Source: Varanus komodoensis
Lineage: Eukaryota > Chordata > Lepidosauria > Squamata > Varanidae
Direction of reading: 5' to 3'
DNA: 64,000 nucleotides
Assembly: GCF_004798865.1 (NCBI RefSeq)
Contig: NW_025335505.1
Location: 9,424,681-9,488,680 of the forward strand
A program made the position numbers and the translations under genes. Within the stretch, counting starts at the first letter, position 1; every line of letters begins with the position of its first letter. Shown one piece after another: positions 13,501 to 24,423 of this stretch. The notes under the pieces are model-generated. The model worked only from the letters and a program-made list of their open reading frames with translations, searched no databases and was not told the DNA's origin.

Positions 13501-16500
13501 AACCTTTAGGCTTTCTTTATGTCTTTTAAGTAATATACAGCATATACTGTGAAGTTTGTAACTGTGGTTGCTGATATACTCTTCTTCAGGTATTGTGTAT
13601 ATGATCTCTCAGAACTCTGCCCTCAAAGGTAACTTTAAAATCAATGTTACTGTGTCCATCAAGTGATATGGCCACTTAACCCAAATAAATGGAACAAATG
13701 CAGTCCATTGAAAGATGCGGTATTTGGTCTACCTCTCTGTCCTGTCTGGAATGGCAAGTGATTATATATATTGAAATGCCATGTAAAATAATGTCTGTTT
13801 TCATTGCTTGTCTGCTAGAAGCTGTGGAAAGCTCTTTTAGGGAAATGGATATAGACATCTCAGGCAGCAAAGATTTCAAGCCACACTTGACATTGCTGAA
13901 GCTGTCCAAAGCACCTGCTTTGAGAAGGAAGGTAATTAAGCAAATCATGAAAATCCTCTCCCTTTGCTCTTTGTTTCCTTGCTCCTTGCAAACATTTGAA
14001 AATGTTTTGGATTGTCATGCTGCATGCAAATCCATAATTTATCAAACTGGGGAATCGTAGGAAACTGTTTAGCTGTTTCGGCACATCTGATATCTTCAAG
14101 TCATGCATTACTCCTAGTTGGCTCCCACACATATCACTGCAAAGGGCCAGTTCACAGGTTGAACATAGGTAGCAGAAAGAAGTGTGTTGGACAGAAAACC
14201 ATATATTTTGCATAGGCTCCTGTTCCCTCCCTTCTCTTCTCACCTCTTCCCACAGTCTTTGATTATTGAAAATGTCTAGTCTGAAGTCCTTTACTGCTCC
14301 ACCAAAAACTTTCCACACTTGAGACATCATTTTTTGCCTGCTTACATTTCTCTGATCTCTGAGAACTGGTAGCCATGACATAATCTTGTGGTTTGGGAAG
14401 GGATAAATCATCAGTGCATGATGACATTTTAAAAGCCACACTTTCCCTTGTGCTAAGGCTATTTATTTGTTGTTTGCTATTTCACAAATATTTTTTTAAA
14501 GGTGGTCAAAAATGTGCTTTAGCTCCAATTAACAGCTGCTTTTGAAGTGGAATTTAATGGTGCTGTTCTGTTGGATGAATCTCATGCAGTGAACGTTTCT
14601 CTTAACAGCAGGAGGGACTTCTGCCAATCAGCCCTTTCCCTTGCGACTGGCTGTACAAGGCTGCTCTGGAGGGTCCCGCAACCCTTTGGAACAGATTTCA
14701 GGTGGTGTGTGTAGGGTACTGGCTCAGGAAGGGGTAATCAGCAAAAAAATGCCTCTCTGCTCTTTCGTTGGAGGAGGCATCCCCTGAGGATAATTCTGCT
14801 CCGTGAGCAGACCAGCAAAATTGCACTCCACTATTAAAAGTTAAGCATGTGGCTGAAGTAGCATTGCTTAGAAGATACTGCAAGTATGCTGAAGTGAGTA
14901 GGCATGAGAAGATCCAGCTGTTCAAAATGTCAGTGCTTATGTCAAAATCATTCCCCTTCAAAAAAGACAGCTGAATCTACAGCTAGCAACATTGCTCTGC
15001 TAGTCTCCCCTTTTCTCTCCCACCTGGCCAAATCAACACAAGCTTTTGATTTTGTAATCCCCCAGGAGAAGCACAAAATAGCGTGGAAAGACTCTGGTAG
15101 GGAAGGAAATGTCTATCCATGTGTGTCCCCAAATGATATGAAGTGGTAATTGAGAAATCCATATAACTCCAATTAAGAAAAGGAGAATCTGGACTTTCTG
15201 TAGGTGGCAAGAAAATAATTTCTGAAAGGAGTAACCTGCAGTCCTCAGACCACTTACTCCAAAGAAAGTCAATAGGGTAAGTATGCAGAAAAGTGATCTC
15301 ATAACCACCATGTTGCTTTTACTGTCATGCTTTCAGCAAAATGGAAATGCAGCACAGAGCTGTCTCCGCCGTACAAGCAGGAGAGCTTTTGCTGCTTGCC
15401 AGATTTATGTTCGGCTGTACTCAAGGCTATTGCGACTTTGAAAAATAAATGTATGATATGCTGATCTAACCTTTAGCTGCATCTGGGTATAGGATTTGGT
15501 GAGGCTTTATTACTTTACAATTAAAGTAAAAACATGGCTCTGATTAGATTATGGTTTCCCTGGCAGAGTGCTGTCCTACTTGTTTCCTGGAATAGCTGTG
15601 TATTTTTATGAGGTCAGTGTAATAAACAAGAGAAAACAATAATGGTAGACTCCCAGGACGTTAAGAGAGCACCAAAACAGTGAAGCCAAGTGTTTCTGCA
15701 CCTTGTAATTTGACACGGCAGGCATTGCTTCTGATATTTGGTGTCTCTTTTTGGTGTATTCAATATACGCCAAGCTAAAAATATCAGAGGTTATTACCAG
15801 AAGGGGAAACCCCCACCGCCCGGTCCTTCTGAGAATGGGGGATGGTTCAGACAGTCACATAGCTATATAGAAATGAGTGCTGTTTAATTTTTAAATTAAA
15901 TGTTATCTTGACTGTGTGGATTCTGCGCTGGAATGTTCACAGTGGCAAGGTTGATGGTCAAATAACAATTGTAAACTATAGAAGATCTTCCCTCACTGTA
16001 GAGAACTAGCCTGGAAGCATTTGATTCTCCATCTGCTTTGATTGATTCTCCATACTGCTTTGTCGAATTGGGATATCCGGAGCCTCTTATGCTTTTCTAA
16101 CCCAGTCCACTGTCCTCAAACTCATAAATGAGATCTAGGCAGAAACTGATGCCCATGTGTATATTTAACTATTTATTTAATTATTGTTAATCTGTTGGAT
16201 TGTTTGCTTTGATGTTTGTAAGCCGCCCGGAGACACTTTTGTGTATAGGGCGGGGTATAAATATTTTAAATAAATGTCAATCAACTCTCTTCGCTGTTTC
16301 TTAAATTATCCCCTGTATACAGGCTGGCAGTGTAGAATGCAAAGGTCCTCTTCGTGTAGCCCCGATTTGCAAAGGGCTCTATGTTGGCCTTGCTTCTTGT
16401 GCCCCGGCAGTTCCTTTGGCAGTATTTCTGGAGTTCTTCAGGGATTCCTTCCAGTGTTCCAGTGGTGCTGCTGCCTCTATCTTGGCTCTGGGCCTAATGC

Positions 16501-19500
16501 CAGATGTGTGAGGGGGCTGCTTGCTCCACAGCTGGAAGCCATTCATTCAATCATATGCTGCGTGTACGCCGAAGTGTCTTGCTCAGTCCCTCTGGGAAGT
16601 GGCAGAGCTGTGTGTCAAGGAGCTGGCGCTCCCCCTGCACACACATGGGAATAGCCCTTCCTCAGCTTCTTGCATGCCCATAACAAAGTAGAAAATGCTG
16701 GTGAGGCCCAAGCTATGTGCACATTCAGCTGTAGCTAAGCACACACTTGCGGAAGCTCCCAAAGGAACAGTTACATTCACAGAAATATGCGATGGAGTTT
16801 GCACTAATATTTTTCCATGTGTTTATGTCATCTCAGCTGCTCAGCATGTCAGAATCTTACTGAGTGAACCAGTCCTTAGCAACTGCCTGGGCTTTACATA
16901 ATCAGTGCTTCCCACATTAACTAATCATTATAATCCATATCGAATATTTTGTCAAATGGATCCTCCTGAAAGGGATAGTTTGGATCTGTACAGAAGTAGC
17001 TTTTAGTACAGTAACCAACTATTACTAACCAAGATGTAGGCCTTGGGTTTTCGGAGTACACCGCCACTCATCTTATGGCCTCATTTAGACATAACAGTAA
17101 GCCAGGGTTCCAAAGGACTGTGGCGTATTGTTTGAGAGAGGTGTTGTTGTGAACACTGCCCAACTGTTCCTATGCTACTGCAGCTGGGGCAGCTAAAAAA
17201 TCATGGACTTTCCAAGGATGACTGTTGTGTTCAAACTGTAATCTCTGGCTTATCTTTCCCTCAGAGTTATCCTATGGAGAAGCAGGCACCAGGGTGCCAT
17301 GGAACACTAATTCATCAAGTGAGCCCTTGTCTTGGCTCATGGATAATTTGATCAAGGAGGTGGGGTAAGAGCTGGACAATTACTGGACAGCTTTCTCAGG
17401 CCAAATTCTCCTTTCCAATGCTGTGATTTAAATATAGTTGCAAACAGTAGAAGAGCAGTTTAAACAGGAGAAGCATCATGGGAGGAAATGGCTTCCCCCT
17501 CAGAAGTGCTGCCTGGGGCCTGGGCAAGGTGCATTAAGTGCCTGATTCTGCTTCTCTGCCAGCCCTGCTTATATTGAAGTTATTATAAGTGAGCAGAGGG
17601 GGTGGCACAACCACGTGGTGCCCTCTTTTCCCCACCACCATGGGTGGTACATTAATAAAGGAATGTGTAGCAGTTGCCTGGTAAAGGCCACAGCCCTGCA
17701 CCATCTTAAATTGAAGCATTTTATTTAGGAACAATAGGTGAGCATGTGACATTTGGGGACATAGCAAGTGAGGACACTGAGGAGTGAAAAGGCCACTCAG
17801 TGGCTCTGGTTTCTTCACTGGCCACAGAACACATGCTTAGGAAAATATTTCTGTTCCAATGGCACAGGGGTCTGCAGCCTTGACTGGCTGCCAAAAGGCT
17901 TTCTTCTATGCAGCCTTGTAGTGTCCATACCACTGTTGCCCAGCAGAGTCATTTTGGGGCTCCTCTGATTGAGGGCTATCGGACCTGCACCCCACAGGCT
18001 GGCCATAGTGGTGCTATCACCATACTACTTCGTCCATCAGATTAGCAGGCCAACCAAGTTTGTGCTCTGAAATGTTTTTTAAAAAAATGTTTTAAAATAC
18101 TGGGACACAGCAGGTAGTTGAGGTGAGTGGTGCTGGAACTGTACTTTGAAAGCTGTCTGAAGATACTTATCCAAGGTAGTAGATTTTTCCTCATATGTGG
18201 AATTCTGTAGGAGCTATAATCCACACATGTCAATGTGTGTCTGTCCTTGATTCCCTTATCCTGCCTTGATTCATTTGGATTCTTACTAAGTTCAATGGAT
18301 AGACTGGGATGAAGTATTTTTCTACACGTGCTGAGGCCATCTTAGATGTTGCAATATTCTTATTAAACTGTATACGTTAATGTAGAAAAATGTACTAAAG
18401 CAACATGTTTATTGAACATCATTTTGTCTCAAGCTGACATGCTAAAGAGGTTTCCTTCATGCTAATGCATTTCCTTCATTTTAGCACATGGGAGAAAAAA
18501 CAAACCTAGACCCTAACCTGCAGGTGGGTTTTCACACACTTAAACTCTGAAGTGCTTCCTACGTTCCAAAAAAGTCACCTCTGTAATTCAAGATCACATG
18601 CTACATGTCATGTATCAAATCAGCAGAAGATGGTGCTTTAATACATTTACTGAGGATGCTCATCACTGTTGAGCAGACCTTATTTCTGCAATCTGTCAGT
18701 GCCTTTTATCCTGGCCATGACTGATCCAGTTCATTTGAGGTCAGCCAACAGAGTTTCAGCAGCTCTTGTAGTGGTTGCATTAGGCCAGAAGGCGGGTGAA
18801 CGAGTTTGGCCAGAGATGCTGCTGAGTCAAAGCATCATTTGAAGTAAATCCTCTTTTTAATGGATGAAAAATCCTCACAGCAAGGGGAGCAAAATGAAAT
18901 ATTTATGCTACACTGCTGTACGCATTTACCTTGGAAGAAGCTTCGTTGAATCACCCAGAGGCATTGGCTGTGGGGTGGTACAGAAATGAAACAAATAGTA
19001 ATGATGATAATAACTTAGTGGGGCTTTCTTCTGAGCAGGTAGGGATGTGTAAGTTTATGTTAGGTTCCTCTACAAAAGAACTGTAAAGACTAGGTATAGT
19101 CTAGCACTGTAGTAGCTAATATGATGCCATCTACTGGCTGATGGACATTATGTTTTCACAAGATATTTCTGTGCATCTCTTAAGTCCTACTTGTTTAAAT
19201 TCAATAACTCAAGTTTAGCATTTTTTTTCCTTAAAAAATGTATCTAGAAAAATACTCTATAGTAATAGCAGCATTATAGACTCAGTTGTGAAATGAAAAA
19301 GATGGACTCAGTTGGTATCTTAAAAACAAAAACAAACAGCAACCAAACCTCTTGAAATTCTCTAGATTGAATAGTTGAATGCACTAATCCTGAGCTCTCT
19401 AAAATTTGATCATATAATGAAAGGCTATAGAAAGCAAGCCAAACATATTGGCTGAGTGGTATTTAAACACAATGAACAATTGTGCACTGGTTAGTAGGAC

Positions 19501-22500
19501 AGGCTTGACTGAACACTTTTAGCATATGTGTCAATTACGTTTAACAATTTGCCATTTTCTCACCCACACCCACATTAGTAATGCACAGTAAATAAATATA
19601 ATAACTGGCATCTACCCCAGTCTTGTCTAATAGTTTAAAAAGAGCTTCCTATTATTCATGTTCCTAGAATTATATAAAAGTATTACTGGTCAGATGAATA
19701 AAGACTCTAGTTCAATGTCTTCTCCAATGAACAGTTCCCATGGGAAATACAGTGTGATGACCCCAATAACTATATTCAGGTATTGGATGCTGCAAGAGAG
19801 CTGAAACAGCCATTTCTTATCACAAAATATTCATGCTGTTCTCCATCACAGTTGAACATATATGCTAGCATATCTGTCATGCTAATGTATGAATACACAT
19901 GTTGCAAGATATATTGACAGCTCAGATAAGGCTCCATGGTTGGCTATTTTGTCTACAAGATTCTGTTCAAGTTGATTTGTACTTGTAAATTAATCCTGAA
20001 TGGATGGAATGATCTATAGATAAGCTGGATGTCCTGGAAACCCTGGTCTACAGCAATTGCACTTTGTGGTTTTAGTTGAACCATTGCTTGAGAAATCTGG
20101 GTTCAAATCCCAGATTGTCATAAGGTTGCACTGCTTGGTGACTCATCTTTAGCCTTCTTAATTTAATGTTTTCCTCTAAACCTGTGTGTCTGGATGCTTT
20201 AAGATCAAACTGAAATTAAAGAAGAGATAGTTAAATGCTAGAGATTTAATAGTAAGGTAGGCTACTTGGTCTGGTGTACCTGTAGCAGGCTCTTCTCATA
20301 TAACTGAAGACTTTATAAGCTTGGCCCAAGAAAAATCCACTAATTTTCAGTTCACTTACACTGACAGTTGCACATGCAAACACAGTCTGAAGCTCAGTGT
20401 GACAGTTGATAAATGGGAGAAACAATCCCTCAAACTGCAGGGAGCACAGGAAGGTGGCATATGCACAACCTGGAGTGTGGAGTTGCTTAGCTGCCTGCAA
20501 AAGGGGGTTAGAAATTCATGGAGAATCAGGCTGTTAATGGCAACTTGTCTTCATTGTCATATGCTATGTACTAGATTGAGGGACCGTGCCTCGGAATACA
20601 ACTTGCTGGAAAACACAGTATGGGCATTGTATACGCATCTGGTTGTACTGACCCAGTAGGGCTCTTTGCATGCTATTACTTTCAAGCCTTCATGCAGATG
20701 TCTCTGCCCTTTCCTCTTTCTAAATTGCCCATCTTCCTTTGAAGTGGAATGAGTTGGAATATTTTCACAGAATGTTGCTTGCATAGTAATCAGTTTATGC
20801 TGAAATAAAGGAACCCATTACCCTTATACCTGTCGGGATAGTTGGCATTTAAGTGGTGCCGTCCTCTCCTAATCAAGGTGAAGGTTGCAAGCTTTATGAA
20901 TTCAAAATAGCAGTCCTATACCTGCATAATGTGAAATTCCCTATACCTTGTTGTATTTGAGCCTATAATTTAAGAGCTTCAACGAGAACACTACAGTGCA
21001 GTTACATGGTACAAAAGCAAAGGGCGTGAGAAGTTATTATGCTTTCCAATTCTAAAATGACAAAGATAATTGAACATAAAGTCTAGACTGTGATAACTCA
21101 ATGACAGCATGTCTTGCATTAATATGTGTTGGAACAAAACATATTTATTAAAGAATGTTTTACTCTGGCATTTCATTCTACGCATTGTAGCAGCTGTAGT
21201 ATTCATCTTCCAAAACCACTGTTAGTGCTATGCAGCCATCCAAAAGACATAACTTTTGATATTTTCTCATAGGTTTCTACTGCCTGAAATGAGACTCCTT
21301 TTGTGGTATACCACTAAGCTGGCTGACTTAAATATGCCTTTTATTTCAGTCTCAACAGTACCATTGAGGGTGTAAAAACCAAAACAGAACTGCATTATTT
21401 TTCATTATTTAGTAGGATAAATAAATGAGTGAAAGGGATTAAAAATATACATGTTCTGAAGTCTTGCTGAAAATGATACAAATGCATTACTGATATTTTC
21501 AGCTCAATTAATCCAAATTGCTTTTTATGTTCATAGAAGCAAATGCTTGTTTTTGCTTTTTTTCTGGATTTCCTCAAATATGAAAAAAATGATTTGGATG
21601 TGAATTATACTGGGTAGAAAAGCTGCCAATGGATTTTATAACTTTAAATTTGATTTATACATGGGGTGAGAATATTCTACTGAGTTGTGGCCAGTAAAAT
21701 GAAGGGTAGATTCTTAGGGTCTGAATAATGAATACATGTTTATTTAACCAAATATAAGAATTACAAAAGAGCGTTTGCTGCTTTCCTTCAATGCCGACCG
21801 TATCTAATACATAAAAACACAAAATGTGGGTGGAACCTCATCCAATTTCACAAATATTGAGGTTCTAAAATGTCAGCATTGGCTTATTCTCCTTACGAGA
21901 ACAGGGGCACAAGATTATTAAGAACACATCTCCTGAAATAACTTTAACGTATTTGGGCAAATATAGGTTTAGAAACTATAAGTAGTTTAAATGATATACT
22001 AATTCTTACAGCGAAAGGAGAACTAGTATTTAGGAATAAAGTGTTGAATTCACTGAAGTCAGAGAAATCTGCAAATTTTAAATTGCAAATGTATCCAACT
22101 CATGGAGAATCTGGAGACTGTTGCCTTTTTTAACTGTGGGGTGGGAGATTTGTGCAAATATGTATTCTCACTAATGTGCATTTGCACCAGTGTATATCAA
22201 TGCAAGAGGAACAAATTCACAAACATCCCTAAAATTTCCCAGTTCTGTCAATGAGTGGGCCACAAAACAAAAGCTGTTTGACAATCTATTAAGCGCCAAC
22301 ATCTGTTCATCTCTAGCTGGATCTAGTGCTGTCCACTACACCCTGTGGCATAGAAAGCACTATTGAATGGTTCTTTTACCATCTGCATGGCTCTTCCTGG
22401 ACAATTCTGGTGCCTACCAGAGCTGAACTGGGGAGAAGATGGGTCTGTAAGGGAGGAGAACAAGTGGTAATCCAGTTGGGTAAGTGGGAAGGTAGCTTTT

Positions 22501-23739
22501 AACCCAATGGTGTAGTGTAGTGTTGAGAATGTTGGACTAGGAATGGAAAGTTCCAGGTTCTGTGTGCAGAACAACTTTAGACCAGCCACAGGCACATGTA
22601 ATTATGAAGATAGAAGAAAGAAGCGTTATGTAAGCTCCTTGGGTTCCTTGCAAGGAAAAGGTGGGGTATAGAATTAATGTCACAATTTCTCAGGTTGTGT
22701 CTTTTGTGTCTTTTCACCTTCTTTGTCGCAGTGAATGCCAGGCCTTCATAGATTCAGGCTATGAGATTGTGGTTCCTTCAGTCTGCTTTGCCAATTACTG
22801 CCCAAAAAAGCATCTAGGGGTTAACTTAGGTACTTAGAGAATAGCAGTTAAACCCTGTCTTGCCAGGATTTCATAGTCTGGCAGGCTCATGTGGATAGTT
22901 GTGTCCTTAGACAAAGTTGGACTGCATGTGACTACAGCAGACTGTAAACAGAGCTCTGTTAGAAATGCACTAGCTATAGTAGAGGTGAGAGAAGGCAGCT
23001 TGGGACCGCTCAGTAGATCTTGGGGTAAAAACAAAGCAGATCCTGAAGTGTGCCCACCTCTGAACTACAGAACCTTCAAAATAGGATTTATGAAAGTTGT
23101 TTCATAAATGGCGATTCCTAGGGAAGAAGGGATCAATTACTGGTGATCCTCTGAATAAAGCTATGGACAAATAACAAACTTGGTAGATATTGGATTCAGG
23201 ATTGTATCGAAATTCCCTCAAATATGCATAGAAGGGAGTCTTACTGGACTCAGGACTATTGTCTGCATTTGGACCTAGTGGTTTCTGGTAGGTTTAGAAA
23301 AGGAAAAGCAGGTAATCTGTTCATGAAGGGTGGTAATTTCTTGCTCTTTTCTCATAGAAAAATAGCATGCCTGTGGAATACAGCTGTTAACAGGTGCATG
23401 AATAGTTAAAGCAAACACTTGTTTTCGTTTATAAATATTTTGGTTTCCATTCTTCTATTGTATAAGCAAATTTTAAAAGCATTTATTGACTAAGCATAAT
23501 TTTTGATGTACAATATCTTTTTCTGTGTTTAGGGCTTCAGGAAAATTCATGAAGACCTATATATGGAATATGAAGATAGCACTTTTGGCACAGAGGTTGT
23601 AGGTCAACTTGATCTTTGTGCCATGCATAAAAAGAAGCAAGATTCTGGTTACTATCACTGTGAATGTTCAATTAATGTATGTCAGGTCAATTCAGAAAAT
23701 AGCGAGAATGAAAAAAAGGGGGACTGTTCCTTTAAATGA
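564..23739 (+). CDS. AKAP7-like 2H phosphoesterase, five coding exons, 517 aa
   Basis: Exons 564..1502, 7722..7858, 11101..11258, 13819..13931 and 23533..23739 join in frame (1554 bases including the stop); all four introns are GT-AG and phases agree. Residues from about 301 onward align by eye with the central domain of AKAP7/AKAP18 and LENG9 (PNYFVAIPIT opening, FRGIGQF, FKPHLTLLKLSK, GYYHCECS). The two catalytic HxT motifs of the 2H superfamily are HLT at 343-345 and HLT at 434-436. Mouse AKAP7 uses this domain as a 2',5'-phosphodiesterase on 2-5A; the same activity here is inference. Residues 1-300 match nothing I know. The AKAP7 C-terminal PKA-RII helix is absent from the last visible exon. 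It is more divergent than an AKAP7 orthologue should be, and it converges on TMEM200C rather than lying beside EPB41L2, so I call it a paralogue. Confidence 0.88.
3745..5520 (+). mobile_element. BovB (RTE clade) LINE, internally deleted
   Basis: The 5' leader (ctactgccttgtcgtggcaa ... ggcaacccactccagtatc) is the BovB start. The endonuclease is nearly complete: GTWNVTSMNQGKLDVV, ISELKWTGMGEF, LGDWNAKVG and GSDHELLVAKF supply the apurinic-endonuclease catalytic motifs. After PFRYDLNRI (about 4930) the sequence jumps to SKITADGDCSQEIKRHLLLG and MYGCESWTIRKAE, so the reverse-transcriptase core is gone. The 3' end LDGVTEAV...GQTRLHD and the final gactaacaacaacaacaat tail are intact. A frame change near 4227 and another near 5250 interrupt the remaining reading frame. 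It is about 1.8 kb against about 3.2 kb for a full element, and cannot move by itself. It sits in intron 1 in the sense orientation. Confidence 0.95.
5523..5605 (-). mobile_element. Fragment of the second SINE family
   Basis: ctagtattgtcaacacagac, then ctccagggttccaggcaggg match the inner part of the family seen at 44800. It abuts the end of the BovB, so BovB may have landed in it. Confidence 0.45.
6126..6345 (+). mobile_element. BovB 3'-end fragment
   Basis: Sequence such as ctcaaatactttggttacct, then tggatggagtcactggtgca and gtagaggacaggaaagcctg, repeats the last 220 bases of the BovB 600 bases upstream. It is more diverged than that copy and lacks a clear CAA tail. Same orientation. Confidence 0.85.
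7040..7190 (-). mobile_element. LINE/SINE 3' tail
   Basis: The tttatttatttaaaacattt tract with atgctgcccccatcgtaacg and ggggcagctcacaacaggat is the reverse of a typical squamate retroelement 3' end with an ATAAA tail. Confidence 0.6.
7722..7858 (+). CDS. AKAP7-like exon 2, first HxT motif
   Basis: Acceptor cctctgtttttag|ATT and donor AAAAG|GTAAGA bound 137 bases entered in phase 0 and left in phase 2. The product runs ILDKIEDVQ...TMHLTIIVAHLRTEDDVK. HLT is catalytic motif 1 of the 2H fold and corresponds to the HIT of AKAP7 (SFHITLLVMQL). The split Arg codon is completed by the first base of exon 3. Confidence 0.9.
8361..8500 (-). mobile_element. Decayed retroelement 3' tail
   Basis: atttataggccacctataac and ctgggcagcttacgatacac followed by A-rich sequence resemble the tail at 7040. 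Confidence 0.45.
10205..10395 (+). mobile_element. Old tRNA-derived SINE
   Basis: ttgttaagagttagactggg, ggccagtcatggatgctcag and acttacctcactgggtggtg keep the family order; strongly decayed. Confidence 0.55.
11101..11258 (+). CDS. AKAP7-like exon 3
   Basis: Acceptor catttatcttaag|GG and donor GCAG|GTTAGT bound 158 bases, entered in phase 2 and left in phase 1. The product contains LLQGKLFSMTFRGIGQFNKQ, which aligns with AKAP7 ILQGKHLTLPFQGIGTFGNQ, followed by VIYVKMSEDEQQALRKIA. This is the most family-like stretch of the gene. Confidence 0.9.
12504..12888. mobile_element. Palindromic hAT-like MITE split by a SINE
   Basis: The left piece (12504-12548) and right piece (12812-12888) read together as a decayed fold-back element of the common squamate type (right half contains ttggctggggcaaatgagag and ttgtaggtaactggagg). 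An 11-bp direct repeat TTGCTCTAAGT flanks it at 12493-12503 and 12889-12899. Confidence 0.65.
12552..12810 (-). mobile_element. tRNA-derived SINE, full length
   Basis: On - it begins gagccagtgtggcgcagtgg (A box), carries the B box ggttcaagtcc, then gactctcagcccaacctacc and aagctgccttgagccttttg, and ends in an ATAAA-type tail. It is nearly identical to copies at 38180, 43246 and 42669, so one young-looking subfamily. It interrupts the palindromic element above. Confidence 0.85.
13180..13194 (-). promoter_or_regulatory. CTCF-type motif
   Basis: Reverse complement reads CCACCAGGGGGCAGC, an exact fit to the vertebrate CTCF core CCASYAGRKGGCR. Confidence 0.45.
13819..13931 (+). CDS. AKAP7-like exon 4, second HxT motif
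   Basis: Acceptor ttgtctgctag|AAGC and donor AAG|GTAATT bound 113 bases, phase 1 to phase 0. The product EAVESSFREMDI...DFKPHLTLLKLSKAPALRRK aligns with AKAP7 SFKPHLTFMKLSKSPWLRK. HLT is catalytic motif 2. The frame is also open upstream of the acceptor, but the extra residues there have no family similarity. Confidence 0.9.
16140..16275 (+). mobile_element. CR1/L3-type LINE 3' end
   Basis: tttgtaagccgcccggagac followed by tatagggcggggtataaata and a TAAAT tail is the standard end of a squamate LINE. Confidence 0.65.
18938..19015 (+). mobile_element. LINE 3' end, same family as 52600
   Basis: cacccagaggcattggctgt and ggggtggtacagaaatgaaa followed by AATGATGATAATAA mirror the tail at 52930-52995. 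Confidence 0.55.
19125..19137 (-). promoter_or_regulatory. CTCF-type motif
   Basis: Reverse complement reads CCAGTAGATGGCA, an exact fit to the CTCF core. Confidence 0.4.
20055..20215 (+). mobile_element. Old tRNA-derived SINE fragment
   Basis: Contains a B-box-like segment gggttcaaatcccagattgt after ttgaaccattgcttgagaaa; little else is preserved. Confidence 0.4.
22510..22675 (+). mobile_element. Old tRNA-derived SINE
   Basis: ggtgtagtgtagtgttgaga and gttggactaggaatggaaag form the head; tgtaagctccttgggttcct and aaaaggtggggtatagaatt form the typical 3' end. Confidence 0.6.
23533..23739 (+). CDS. AKAP7-like exon 5, C-terminal end of the domain and stop
   Basis: Acceptor ttctgtgtttag|GGC enters in phase 0; the frame runs 68 codons to TGA at 23737. 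It encodes the final strands of the 2H domain (QLDLCAMHKKKQDSGYYHCECSINV, cf. AKAP7 [22 protein letters not shown]), then a 19-residue hydrophilic tail. In AKAP7 the chain would continue into an exon for the RII-binding amphipathic helix. A CAG|GTCAAT at 23685/23686 lies about where that junction is in AKAP7, so the tail may be read-through into a former intron, or a spliced isoform may exist. No helix-encoding exon was recognised downstream. Confidence 0.82.
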   Translation, partial: GFRKIHEDLYMEYEDSTFGTEVVGQLDLCAMHKKKQDSGYYHCECSINVCQVNSENSENEKKGDCSFK

Positions 23740-24423
23740 TGTTCACCAGTATTAGATCAAAGCCTGAAGACAGTGGTCTTACTGGTCAGAGCAATTGTCA
23801 AGTAGCTAAAAATCTTGAAGGAGCTTTACTTACAACAGTGTTTGAAGAACATTAAATGGATATGAAAAAACTTCTACAAGTAGAGAGGTCTGTTCAAAGA
23901 ACATGCCTTAACTTTTTCCAGAGGTGAAAGAGGAAAGAGAAAAATAAAAAGCAAACATGGCACATGCTGACTTGGAAAAAGTTATCATTAAAAGAAGTCT
24001 CATTAATTCGCAAAGATTCCAAGTATCCCATAGCTAGAAGCTGGTTCAGACAGCTACTGGTCAGTCAACTAATGCAAAACATTGTGGGGATTCTATAACA
24101 CTGAGGTGAGAGAAAAGTACAGGTGTTGGAGAGCTGTCACCTGCCGTGATCACAGGTTTTCATTTAGAAGAAAGTAGAAATTGTCTGAACCAGCCACATG
24201 TCTTTTCACTAGCATTCATAAAAACTTGAAACTTCTTCACTTTTATTAAAGCATTTTGTTAAAGCATCGTTTCTTAGGATTTTATTTTGGGATTAGTGAC
24301 TAGGTTCCCTGACCACCCCAGGAAACAGCTCCATAAAATTAGAAAATTAGAGGATAAAATAACTATTGAAACCTGTTTTTTTTCCTCCAAATAATCTGTT
24401 CAGCTACCCCTTCTGCTTCCTGG

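Larger units (their letters stand above)
11259..13818 (+). other. Intron 3 of the AKAP7-like gene
   Basis: It holds decayed hAT-like elements (about 12000-12500), a nested SINE inside another (12504-12888), and a CTCF-type motif at 13180. The remainder is unassigned. Confidence 0.6.
13932..23532 (+). other. Intron 4 of the AKAP7-like gene (9.6 kb)
   Basis: The longest intron. It contains LINE 3' ends at 16140-16275 and 18938-19015, old SINEs at 20055-20215 and 22510-22675, and a CTCF-type motif at 19125-19137. A - strand frame of 193 codons overlapping exon 4 has no family signature. I found no additional exon. Confidence 0.6.

Noticed and set aside
13860-14441. - strand frame of 193 codons
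   Set aside because: Antisense to AKAP7-like exon 4 and its intron; residues show no family pattern.
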